From contig NZ_JADIJK010000024.1 of NCBI RefSeq assembly GCF_017355205.1, positions 1-64,000 of the forward strand: a stretch of 64,000 nt of DNA, given 5' to 3'. The notes under the pieces were generated by a model, which was not told where the DNA came from, searched no databases, and saw only the letters and a list, made by a program, of their open reading frames with translations. The DNA is from Bacillus sp. SD088 (GTDB lineage: Bacteria; Bacillota; Bacilli; Bacillales; Bacillaceae_C). A program made the position numbers and the translations under genes. Below, piece by piece: positions 15,612 to 22,775 of this stretch. How positions within the stretch are numbered: position 1 is the stretch's first letter; each line of letters starts with the position of its first letter.

Positions 15612-17183
15612 GTGGGGGTGAAAAAAATACAAACCATTAATCCGAAAGGAAGCAAAGTGGATCCTTCCAATCCTGATACCATTCCTAAGTTTGTCGATGA
15701 CCTACCGATTCCATCTGTAGCTAGACCACTTAAAAACATCAAAGGCAAGTCTTACTATGAAATCACCATGAAGGAATGTAAACATCGGTTCCATAAGCTC
15801 ATGCCAGCTACAACTGTTTGGGGCTATGATGGAATGTATCCCGGACCGACGATCCAAGTTAATCAAAATGAAACTATTTATGTGAAATGGAAAAATCAAT
15901 TACCTTTGAAGCACTTTTTACCGATTGATCGAACCCTCCATGGATCAGCAGGTCCGCCTGAAGTACGGACAGTCACTCATTTACATGGTGCGAATGTGGC
16001 TTGGGAAAGTGATGGACATCCAGAAGCATGGTTTTCAAGAAACTTCGCGCAAACAGGCGAAACCTTTAAACGAAAAATTTATGAATATACCAATCGTCAG
16101 AACGGCGCTACCCTTTGGTATCATGATCACGCAATTGGCATTACAAGATTAAACGTATACGCGGGGCTTGCTGGCCTCTACATTATTCGTGATGCCATCG
16201 AGAAAAAACTAAAATTACCAAAAAATCGTTATGATTTGCCTCTTGTCATTCAAGACAAATCCTTTAAAAAGGATGGCTCCTTATTCTATCCAGAAAATAC
16301 AGACCCACCCGCTCCTATCAATCCATCTGTTCAACCATTTTTTAATGGAGATACGATGGTCGTAAATGGGAAAATCTGGCCGCGGTTAAAAGTCGAGCCG
16401 CGGAAATATCGCTTCCGTATTTTAAATGCGTCAAATACGAATGCTTATACATTACGGATTGGGGATGAGCGCTCCTTTTACCAAATTGCAACAGATGGAG
16501 GACTTTTGCCAGAGCCAGTTGAGTTAACTACTCTTCCGATTGAACCTGCCGGACGGTCAGAAATCATTGTTGACTTTTCGAAGCTAAGGGGTAAAAAGTT
16601 GGTTATGCAAAACACGAACGACGAAGGGAATACAGGGGTCATTATGAGATTTGATGTTACATTGCCACTCAATCAAAAAGATACAAGCGAGATTCCCACA
16701 AGCTTGTTGCCAGATGATTCTACATTAGAGGAAAAATGTGCAGATAGGATTAGATTATTGACCCTTGATGCGATGCCAGATGAATACAATCGCCCGATGA
16801 TGATGTTGGATAATCAAATGTGGCATGATCCCGTAACGGAGAAACCTGTTATCGGAGATACCGAAGTATGGCGATTTATTAACTTAATGAACTTTCCACA
16901 TCCCATGCATATCCATCTTATCCAATTTAAAGTTTTACACAGAAGACCCTTTAATTTGGAGCGATTCCAGGAAGATGGCTATATTCAATACACGGGGCCA
17001 CCAATCGAACCAGAACCATATGAAAAAGGCTGGATGGATACGGTTCGAGCGGATGTAGGTATGGTAACAAGTGTGATTATGAAATTCACGGAAAACCCGG
17101 GTGATTATGTATGGCACTGCCATATTTTAGAACATGAAGATTATGATATGATGCGACCGATGAAAGTGGTCGAAAGGGAATGA
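15612..17183 (+). CDS. cotA: Spore coat laccase CotA-type multicopper oxidase
   Basis: 523-residue multicopper oxidase; in B. subtilis CotA is an outer-coat laccase that makes the brown spore pigment and oxidises phenolics and bilirubin. Copper ligands are visible: THLHG and WYHDHA in domain 1, HPMHIHL and WHCHILEHEDYDMM in domain 3, the last including the type 1 ligands (Cys, His, Met). Other family segments: WGYDGMYPGPTI, GDERSFYQIATDGGLL. The GTG at 15612 has GGAG eight bases upstream; a second GTG lies six bases on. No signal peptide, as expected for a coat protein deposited from the mother cell. The 5' spacer between the R2 element and the gene is only about 100 bases, so the promoter must lie there. 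Confidence 0.92.
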   Translation: MGVKKIQTINPKGSKVDPSNPDTIPKFVDDLPIPSVARPLKNIKGKSYYEITMKECKHRFHKLMPATTVWGYDGMYPGPTIQVNQNETIYVKWKNQLPLKHFLPIDRTLHGSAGPPEVRTVTHLHGANVAWESDGHPEAWFSRNFAQTGETFKRKIYEYTNRQNGATLWYHDHAIGITRLNVYAGLAGLYIIRDAIEKKLKLPKNRYDLPLVIQDKSFKKDGSLFYPENTDPPAPINPSVQPFFNGDTMVVNGKIWPRLKVEPRKYRFRILNASNTNAYTLRIGDERSFYQIATDGGLLPEPVELTTLPIEPAGRSEIIVDFSKLRGKKLVMQNTNDEGNTGVIMRFDVTLPLNQKDTSEIPTSLLPDDSTLEEKCADRIRLLTLDAMPDEYNRPMMMLDNQMWHDPVTEKPVIGDTEVWRFINLMNFPHPMHIHLIQFKVLHRRPFNLERFQEDGYIQYTGPPIEPEPYEKGWMDTVRADVGMVTSVIMKFTENPGDYVWHCHILEHEDYDMMRPMKVVERE

Positions 17184-17185
17184 AC

Positions 17186-17209
17186 AGGGACCTGCTAAGG
17201 TCCTTTTTC
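17186..17209 (+). terminator. Terminator of cotA
   Basis: GGACC-tgctaa-GGTCC followed by TTTTT, three bases past the stop. Confidence 0.7.
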
Positions 17210-17314
17210 TCTGCAATTCACTCCCTAATTCTTTGATGCAATTGCGAGATGATAATAGGCTCTTAATCTGCATATATATTACACAAAAATGAAGCTAAGA
17301 GACATTGTGGGGCC

Positions 17315-17440
17315 TTTATTTGCCGTTGAGGTGGATTTATTCGCTGTTACGCCGTTTTTATTCGCCATCACATTGCTTTTATTCGTCATGACTCTGTCTT
17401 TATTCGCCATCATGCCGCTTTTATTCGCCGTTAAGGCTTT
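17315..17440. repeat. 21-bp tandem array, six units, TTTATTCGCC core
   Basis: The core TTTATTCGCC (or one-base variants) starts at 17315, 17336, 17357, 17378, 17399 and 17420, exactly 21 bases apart; the 11-12 bases between cores vary. On the minus strand the units read (A/T)-N-K heptapeptides in an open frame with no visible start signal. The same core and period, in coding orientation, occur in the winged-helix gene at 27569-27661. Confidence 0.85.
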
Positions 17441-17513
17441 CAGACCCATCATTATATCGCTCAGATAAAATAATTTCAGCTATTGCCATAGCTTGATGGA
17501 CTTTATAGCGGAA

Positions 17514-17695
17514 CAAAAGCGCAAGCGCCCGTTTAGCGACGTACAAACTTTTTAGGGTTCTGACGAGATAAAGGAAACACCATGAGCTTGGAAAGCGAAT
17601 GGATGTTGACTTATCGCAGGAAGAAACCGAAAGTTTGCTAGTCGCTGGGCGCTGGAGCTGGATGTCGAGCCGCAACGTAAACAGTTATCCACAGG
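17514..17695. repeat. R3 repeat, copy B, with DnaA box
   Basis: AAAAGCGCAAGCGCC at the left, GGCGCTGGAGCTGGAT at the right, then a tail ending in a perfect DnaA box TTATCCACA (17685-17693). The right half (from GATGTTGACTTATCG) is nearly identical to copy C at 47379. Confidence 0.8.
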
Positions 17696-17720
17696 CCAAG
17701 AATTTTATAGTTTCCTTAAC

Positions 17721-17747
17721 AACAAAAAAAGCGACATAATGTCGCTT
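17721..17747 (-). terminator. Terminator of the acetyltransferase gene
   Basis: Minus strand AAGCGACA-tta-TGTCGCTT followed by TTTTTGTTGTT. The stem starts at the stop codon. Confidence 0.9.
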
Positions 17748-18304
17748 CACAATTGCTCTCCCCGCAAAATAGAATAGATCTTAATATCCCAATGTTTCCC
17801 TTTTGTGAACATTGCTTTGCGTAAAATCCCTTCAAAGCTCATTCCTGCTTTCTCCATTACTCGACTGGAACCAATATTTTCATCCAAGCAGCGTGCTTGA
17901 ATTCGCATGAGATCCATTTCTTCAAACCCAAAGCGGATAACTTCTTTGGCTGCCTCTGTCATAATGCCCTTACCCCAGAAATCACGCGATAATACATAGC
18001 CGATTTCGGCGCTTCGATGTTTCGGTTTCCACCAAATAAAATCAATCGTTCCAATGATCTTCCCGGTTTCTTTCCACTCAATGCCCCATGGAGCCACTTG
18101 ATTTTCAGCATATCTTTCCTTCGCAAACTCTAAAAATTGCTTCGTATCTGTAATGGTCTGATGACGATCCCATGTTACATATCGTGATACCTTTACATCC
18201 GACCCATAATAAAATACGTCTTCCACATCCGTATCCTTTAATTTCCTTAGACGCAATCGTTCAGTCTCTAAAACCGGCATTTCAAATATCTCTTGATCGC
18301 TCAT
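17747..18304 (-). CDS. GNAT acetyltransferase, RimJ/RimL type
   Basis: 185-residue GCN5-related N-acetyltransferase of the ribosomal-protein/N-terminal acetylating subgroup. Visible: LETERLRLRKLKDTDVEDVF at the N-terminus, the acetyl-CoA loop in SRDFWGKGIMTEA, and ARCLDENIGSSRVMEKAGMSFEG with the conserved Asn/Ser turn. The ATG at 18304 has AAGGAG eight bases upstream; a GTG nine bases earlier is in frame. B. subtilis has several such proteins (for example YjcK, YdaF, YoaA); the acceptor substrate cannot be told. Monocistronic. Confidence 0.85.
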   Translation of the reverse strand: MSDQEIFEMPVLETERLRLRKLKDTDVEDVFYYGSDVKVSRYVTWDRHQTITDTKQFLEFAKERYAENQVAPWGIEWKETGKIIGTIDFIWWKPKHRSAEIGYVLSRDFWGKGIMTEAAKEVIRFGFEEMDLMRIQARCLDENIGSSRVMEKAGMSFEGILRKAMFTKGKHWDIKIYSILRGEQL

Positions 18305-18461
18305 CTCACTCACTCCTTTTTTGCATTTTCCTTATTATAAACGAGTCATTACCCTAAATCGATTGTATTTTTTAGTTTCTTCATATTTTATCCCAAGATA
18401 TTTTTATCGGTATATTTGTATCACATCCGAGAAAATATATGGAATAAGGAGGAGGATTTCA

Positions 18462-18647
18462 TTGAATCGACAAAGAGCTGAAGAAATTGTACAAACTGGA
18501 GATATTAAGCATGTCACCTACGAAGGTGAGCGTGTTTATATTCAACGAGTAGATGAACATAACGAGACAGCACGCATTTACCCTTTGGATGATCCTCAAA
18601 AAGAAATGGATGTTCCTCTCACCCAACTTGTTGAAAAACTGCTGTGA
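18462..18647 (+). CDS. sspH: Small acid-soluble spore protein H
   Basis: 61-residue forespore protein of the H family. The N-terminus MNRQRAEEIVQTGDIKHVTY and the following VYIQRVDE, TARIYPLDDPQ and VPLTQLVEKL track B. subtilis SspH closely. TTG start at 18462 with AAGGAGGAGG eight bases upstream. Expression in the developing forespore under sigma-G is expected from the family; I could not fix a confident sigma-G promoter in the upstream AT-rich spacer. Confidence 0.92.
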   Translation: MNRQRAEEIVQTGDIKHVTYEGERVYIQRVDEHNETARIYPLDDPQKEMDVPLTQLVEKLL

Positions 18648-18718
18648 TCATGGAGGCAAATACTATAGTTCAATCTTGACAAAGCCTTTTTCATCCCCTA
18701 AGATTAGGGCAATCGTAT

Positions 18719-18741
18719 CAGTGGGAGGCGACCTCCCACTG
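18719..18741. other. Perfect hairpin between sspH and the acyl-CoA dehydrogenase gene
   Basis: CAGTGGGAGG-cga-CCTCCCACTG, 10-bp stem. It resembles the left hairpin of the R1 repeat (CAGTGGGGG...CCCCCACTG) and may be a relic of one. No T-run follows. Confidence 0.5.
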
Positions 18742-18867
18742 CCTAATAAGTTATTGAACATTTTGGCCCCACGATTTCACTAACAAATTTTGGGGAATAA
18801 ATAATACAACTAATTCCGACTAAACAAATAAGCATGATTGCATTACGGGACAGGAGGAGAAACAGAA

Positions 18868-20028
18868 ATGGGTTTATTTATTCGTTCAGAACAGCAACAG
18901 GCATGGTTAAACAAATTGCAGGAGAAAGCAGAAAAGTTTAAAAGTCGAGCCACGCAAATTGATGAACAAGGCATCTTTCCAAAAGAAAGCATTCAAGATC
19001 TAGTTGATTTGGGCTACACAAAGATCACGTTACCAAAGGAATTTGGTGGAGAAGGTTTAAAAGTCTATGATATGGTGCTTTTTCAGGAAACCTTAGCAAG
19101 CTATGATTCTAACACCTCCCTTTCTATCGGCTGGCATCTGGGGACTGTCGGGGAAATCTATGAGAAAAAAGCTTGGACAACAGAAAACTTGGATTTTTTA
19201 GCAAAGGAAATTGTAAATGGAGCGATTACCAATCGATCGGTTAGTGAAGCGCAAACGGGGAGCCCGACACGCGGTGGCCGCCCAGGCACAAATGCGGTAA
19301 GACAAGAAAATGGCTGGGTTCTGAATGGCAGAAAGACGTTTACAACCGCCTCCCCTGTTTTAACGTATTTTTTAACCTCTGCTTGGATTGAAGAGAAACA
19401 GTCGATCGGTTTCTTTCTTCTTCATAAAGACTTACCAGGATTGTCCGTGGATGAAACATGGAATGTAATGTCGATGAGAGGAACAGGTAGTCATGATTTG
19501 GTTTTAGAGGATGTAAAAGTGGAAGATACCAAGCTTATTGAACTACCGGATAAGAAAAGCCCGGCAAAATTTGCTGGTTGGGCCTTGCATATTCCTGCTA
19601 CGTATCTTGGAATTGCCCAAGCGGCCCGCGATTATGCTGTTCATTTCGCTAATCATCATGCACCAAACAGCTTGAAGGGACCAATCAGCCAACTACCAAA
19701 TGTGCAGCAACATTTAGGGGAGATAGAATTAGAATTAACCCAGGCGCGTCATGTATTATATAGTGTCGCAGCAGCCTATGATGATGAATCACGAAGACCA
19801 TACTTAACAAATGAAATTGCCATTGCCAAGCATACGGTCACCAATTCTGCGATCAACATTGTCGACCAAGCGATGCGTGTTGTCGGTGCGAAGAGTTTAC
19901 AACTCACCAATCCATTGCAACGTTACTACCGTGATGTCCGCGCTGGCTTGCATAACCCACCAATGGACGATATGACAATTAAAAACTTAGCGATGACCGC
20001 TCTTCAAGAAGATGAAAAAGAGAGATAA
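18868..20028 (+). CDS. Acyl-CoA dehydrogenase (YdbM-like)
   Basis: 386-residue FAD-dependent acyl-CoA dehydrogenase family protein. Three-domain layout is visible: N-terminal helices (EKFKSRATQIDEQGIFPKE), the middle strand domain (GGRPGTNAVRQENGWVLNGRKTFTTASP) and C-terminal helices ending QRYYRDVRAGLHNPPMDD. The catalytic Glu of medium-chain types is not at its standard place, as in other members of this subgroup, so the substrate is unclear. ATG 18868 is preceded by CAGGAGGAG; the longer frame from 18838 includes that SD. The TAA is part of GATAAA, where an R1 element has inserted, separating the gene from a hairpin at 20320 that looks like its original terminator. Confidence 0.87.
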   Translation: MGLFIRSEQQQAWLNKLQEKAEKFKSRATQIDEQGIFPKESIQDLVDLGYTKITLPKEFGGEGLKVYDMVLFQETLASYDSNTSLSIGWHLGTVGEIYEKKAWTTENLDFLAKEIVNGAITNRSVSEAQTGSPTRGGRPGTNAVRQENGWVLNGRKTFTTASPVLTYFLTSAWIEEKQSIGFFLLHKDLPGLSVDETWNVMSMRGTGSHDLVLEDVKVEDTKLIELPDKKSPAKFAGWALHIPATYLGIAQAARDYAVHFANHHAPNSLKGPISQLPNVQQHLGEIELELTQARHVLYSVAAAYDDESRRPYLTNEIAIAKHTVTNSAINIVDQAMRVVGAKSLQLTNPLQRYYRDVRAGLHNPPMDDMTIKNLAMTALQEDEKER

Positions 20029-20029
20029 A

Positions 20030-20303
20030 GTGAAACTTCATTCAGTGGGGGTTTTTTTCATCCCCCACTGAATGTTAAGGATCAAAGGCTAAATTCGCAA
20101 CATTCTGTTGGCAGGCTTAAAGCACGACATCCTGTCGTTTCGCCCGCACTAGTACGTCCTGTACGTCGCAACGCCTTTGTGACCTGCGTCCTGCAGGCCC
20201 GAACCAATCGGGTATTTACTGGCAGTTGTCCCCCACTTACAATTCTCGTTTTCACCTCGAATTCTTGAAGTGGGAGTCTTACTGCCAGTTAATTCGGGAT
20301 AAA
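20030..20303. repeat. R1 element, copy a
   Basis: 274 bp: left hairpin CATTCAGTGGGGG ... CCCCCACTGAATG, a middle with four mini-hairpins, a right hairpin ACTGGCAGT ... ACTGCCAGT, and the end GGGATAAA. Left flank is GATAAA (20024-20029), matching the last six bases. Copies at 33863 and 43614 are over 95% alike by eye. It carries no gene. Confidence 0.9.
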
Positions 20304-20319
20304 CCGAAGCAATGAAATT

Positions 20320-20355
20320 GGAAAAGGGGGTTATTTCTCCCTTTTCCTCTGTTTT
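20320..20355 (+). terminator. Displaced terminator of the acyl-CoA dehydrogenase gene
   Basis: GGAAAAGGG / CCCTTTTCC stem followed by TCTGTTTTTAAA. It lies just beyond the R1 insertion, where a terminator would have been about 18 bases from the stop codon before insertion. Confidence 0.65.
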
Positions 20356-20440
20356 TAAATCCCCTTTTGAAAAAAGAGTAATTGTAAACGCATCCATTAT
20401 TACCAACAACTAGCGCGCTTTTTTCCTCTTAGCTAGTATT

Positions 20441-21307
20441 CTATTGGAGATGGGGATTAGTAGAAATTTGATGGATATCAAGAGCTTTTATAAGGGTATT
20501 TCTCATTTCCTTACGTTCAACAATTTTATCCAGCTGACCATTTTCAAAGTTAAACTCAGAAGTTTGAAAGTCAGATGGTAATTTTTCACCAATCGTTTGC
20601 TCAATCACACGACGGCCAGCAAAGCCAAAAGAAGCCTTCGGTTCAGCAATTGTAATATCCCCCTGCATTACAAAACTTGCAGAAACTCCACCGTAGGTTG
20701 GATCTGTAATGACCGAAATAAACAGACCTCCAGCTTTATCGAATCTAGAAAGAGCTACACTAACCTTCGCCAGTTGCATTAAGCTTAAAATTCCTTCCTC
20801 CATTCGCGCTCCTCCTGATGTTGAAAAAATAATAAGTGGACATTTTTTCTCTCTTGCTTTCTCTATCGCTTTTACTAACTTTTCTCCGACTACTCCGCCC
20901 ATACTACCAGCATAAAAATCGAAGCTCATGGCTGCAATGACAACCGGAAATCCCCCTATTGTGGCTTCCCCCGTAATAACAGCATCTTTTAAACCTGAAC
21001 TTTTTTTATTTCTCTCTAACTTATCTGAATAACCTGGGAATGATAAAGGGTCTGAAGCAATCAAATCTTGATCATATTCAGCAAAGGTTTCTTCATCAAC
21101 TGTAAAATTAATTCGTTCATACGCATTTAGTCTAAAATGAAATCCACATGATATGCATACTTTCAAATTTTTTTGTAGTTCTTTTGAATACTGAATAACT
21201 CCACATTTTTTACACTTTGTCATAATCCCTTTTGGAATGGTCCGTTTAACATTTTCAGGAGGTATGACTGCATGCTTATTCTTTTTCTTAAAAAATTTAC
21301 CGATCAT
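20441..21307 (-). CDS. accD: Acetyl-CoA carboxylase carboxyltransferase beta subunit
   Basis: 288-residue beta subunit that, with AccA, moves CO2 from carboxy-biotin to acetyl-CoA to make malonyl-CoA for fatty acid synthesis. N-terminal zinc ribbon with CKKCG and CISCG; crotonase-like core with SGGARMEEGILSLMQ, DPTYGGVSASFVMQGD and AEPKASFGFAGRRVIEQTI. ATG 21307 has GAGGGAG seven bases upstream; a longer frame to 21367 lacks one. Usually accD is followed by accA; here it is alone and ends next to repeat DNA. It could be the sole accD displaced from accA, or a second copy. Promoter candidate: TTGACA with TTTTAT 17 bases on, about 70 bases upstream. Confidence 0.93.
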   Translation of the reverse strand: MIGKFFKKKNKHAVIPPENVKRTIPKGIMTKCKKCGVIQYSKELQKNLKVCISCGFHFRLNAYERINFTVDEETFAEYDQDLIASDPLSFPGYSDKLERNKKSSGLKDAVITGEATIGGFPVVIAAMSFDFYAGSMGGVVGEKLVKAIEKAREKKCPLIIFSTSGGARMEEGILSLMQLAKVSVALSRFDKAGGLFISVITDPTYGGVSASFVMQGDITIAEPKASFGFAGRRVIEQTIGEKLPSDFQTSEFNFENGQLDKIVERKEMRNTLIKALDIHQISTNPHLQ

Positions 21308-21434
21308 AGGTTTGCTCCCTCGTATTATAAATTTTTTAATAAAATATAAACGCTGGTTCAATGTCAATATTCAATATATAAGACTCTCAGCTGATAAAAT
21401 CCCTTTAATTGACAGAGTAACTCTCTTTTAGATA

Positions 21435-22070
21435 CTAATTTAATAAAATTTGACTGACAGTTCCAAATGATTCTTGAGATGATACCCAAAGCTTTGTACT
21501 TTCATCTAAATGATTATGAATAAATTCTGCTCCTCTTTTCTTCAGATCAGCAATCGTGCAATTTCCATCTAATAAACTATTCTATTCTTTAATAGGAAGA
21601 AGTAATAGTTCCTGAACATCATCTCCTGCTTTAATCATGTTCCAATCATTTAATTTAGCTTCATACAGCCCAAAATAGATATACGGACCGATTGGCAAAC
21701 CTTTTTTATAAGGTATAGTAGGTCGCGAATTCTTGACACGCTCAAACAATAAGGGGGAAATTTCATCTTCTACGTCTATTTCCTCAATTTTATTTTCATC
21801 AATATTATGAAAATAAGTTGACTCTGATGGAATAATTTCTACATCAACGCCTATTTCTTCTTTCGCTTCTCTAATAGCACATTCAAGAATATTTTCGCCA
21901 GGTTCTTGTCCACCCCCGACCCCACCAACTCTCAATGCAACGCCTTTGAGATCTTTAAGTAGACCATCAGTATTAAGTGTTAGGAGAAATTTATCCCCTT
22001 TTGTAATGATGACCCCTGCACAAAATGGTTGTTGATTTGTTATTTTTTTAATATTAACTTTCGATCCCAT
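21435..22070 (-). pseudogene. Nudix hydrolase gene interrupted by an in-frame TAG
   Basis: The first part (22070 to 21582) is a Nudix hydrolase with the Nudix box visible as GGQEPGENILECAIREAKEEIGV (G-x5-E-x7-REUxEExGU). It stops at TAG (21582-21584) after LLLLPIKE, yet the same frame continues for 48 sense codons (NSLLDGNCTIADLKK... WVSSQESFGTVSQILLN) to TAG at 21435. The downstream part is protein-like and appears to be the natural C-terminus, so TGG (Trp) to TAG is the likely lesion. The truncated Nudix fold may still be made. Start ATG 22070 with GAGG six bases upstream; the gene follows the acetyltransferase at 22085 with a short gap. Confidence 0.7.
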
Positions 22071-22084
22071 TGGTTCCCTCACTT

Positions 22085-22585
22085 TTAGCATCCCATCTTT
22101 TTAATCGCCAACATCGAATGATTATCCTGAATGATACCTGTATCTACGAAACCAAATGAAGCGTATAATGTTTTAGCTGTGAGATTACTTGTGTGATAAA
22201 AGAGAGCTACATATTCTGCTTCTCCATCTGGCATCGTTTCAATATCCATCAACATTTTTTCAAAGGCAAGTTTGCCATATCCTTTCCCCTGATAAGTCTT
22301 GTCGATCATAATATGCCAAATAAAATAGCTCGCCTTCTCGTAAAAAACTTCATTTTCAAATGATTCATGATCCAGCGTATCATAAATATACATCAAAAAT
22401 CCCACCACGACTTCATCGGCATAAATGGCTAAGGGAGTCGCTGGTATCCCATCTGCGTTCAACATATGAGCGTCTGCAAAGCTTCTAAGGTTATTAGTTT
22501 CTATAAAATCTTTCTGGTTTTCTCCAACCTCAAGTGCTATTACTTCATCTATGTTGTCCCCATTTATTTCTCGTAATTCTATCAT
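22085..22585 (-). CDS. GNAT acetyltransferase, spermine/spermidine (BltD-like) type
   Basis: 166-residue acetyltransferase. Visible: LREINGDNIDEVIALEVGENQ, FIETN, AIYADEVVVGFLMY, the acetyl-CoA loop DKTYQGKGYGKLAFE, and a C-terminal FYHTSNLTAKTLYASFGF. This layout matches diamine/spermidine N-acetyltransferases such as B. subtilis BltD, but BltD-type specificity is an inference. ATG 22585 follows AGGAAAGGAAAT. It is upstream of the Nudix gene and probably co-transcribed. Codon use is more AT-rich than in nearby genes, as in accD and the Nudix gene, which hints at a transferred block. Confidence 0.8.
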   Translation of the reverse strand: MIELREINGDNIDEVIALEVGENQKDFIETNNLRSFADAHMLNADGIPATPLAIYADEVVVGFLMYIYDTLDHESFENEVFYEKASYFIWHIMIDKTYQGKGYGKLAFEKMLMDIETMPDGEAEYVALFYHTSNLTAKTLYASFGFVDTGIIQDNHSMLAIKKMGC

Positions 22586-22728
22586 TCTTTTATTTCCTTT
22601 CCTAAGACAAGCCACTTCCATACATGGACCAAATATGAGCAGCTTCTATTACAAACTTCTTACACAATCATACCGTAAAATGATTGCTTGAAAAAGGGTA
22701 ATTGTCAGAATTCTCCTTTCCTTTCCTA

Positions 22729-22767
22729 TAAAAAAAGCCCAGATCCCCTGATAAAATAAGGATCTGG
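22729..22767 (-). terminator. Terminator of the fucosidase gene
   Basis: CCAGATCC / GGATCTGG stem with a 13-base loop; on the minus strand it is followed by CTTTTTTTAT. A weaker T-run on the other side could also serve plus-strand transcripts. Confidence 0.85.
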
Positions 22768-22775
22768 TTCTTTTT

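Noticed and set aside
17315-17440. CRISPR array
   Set aside because: Repeat unit is only about 10 conserved bases with 11-base gaps, period 21; no cas genes. Not a CRISPR.
20149-20409. 86-codon minus-strand frame over R1 copy a
   Set aside because: Falls inside the hairpin repeat and does not stay open with the same product in the other R1 copies.
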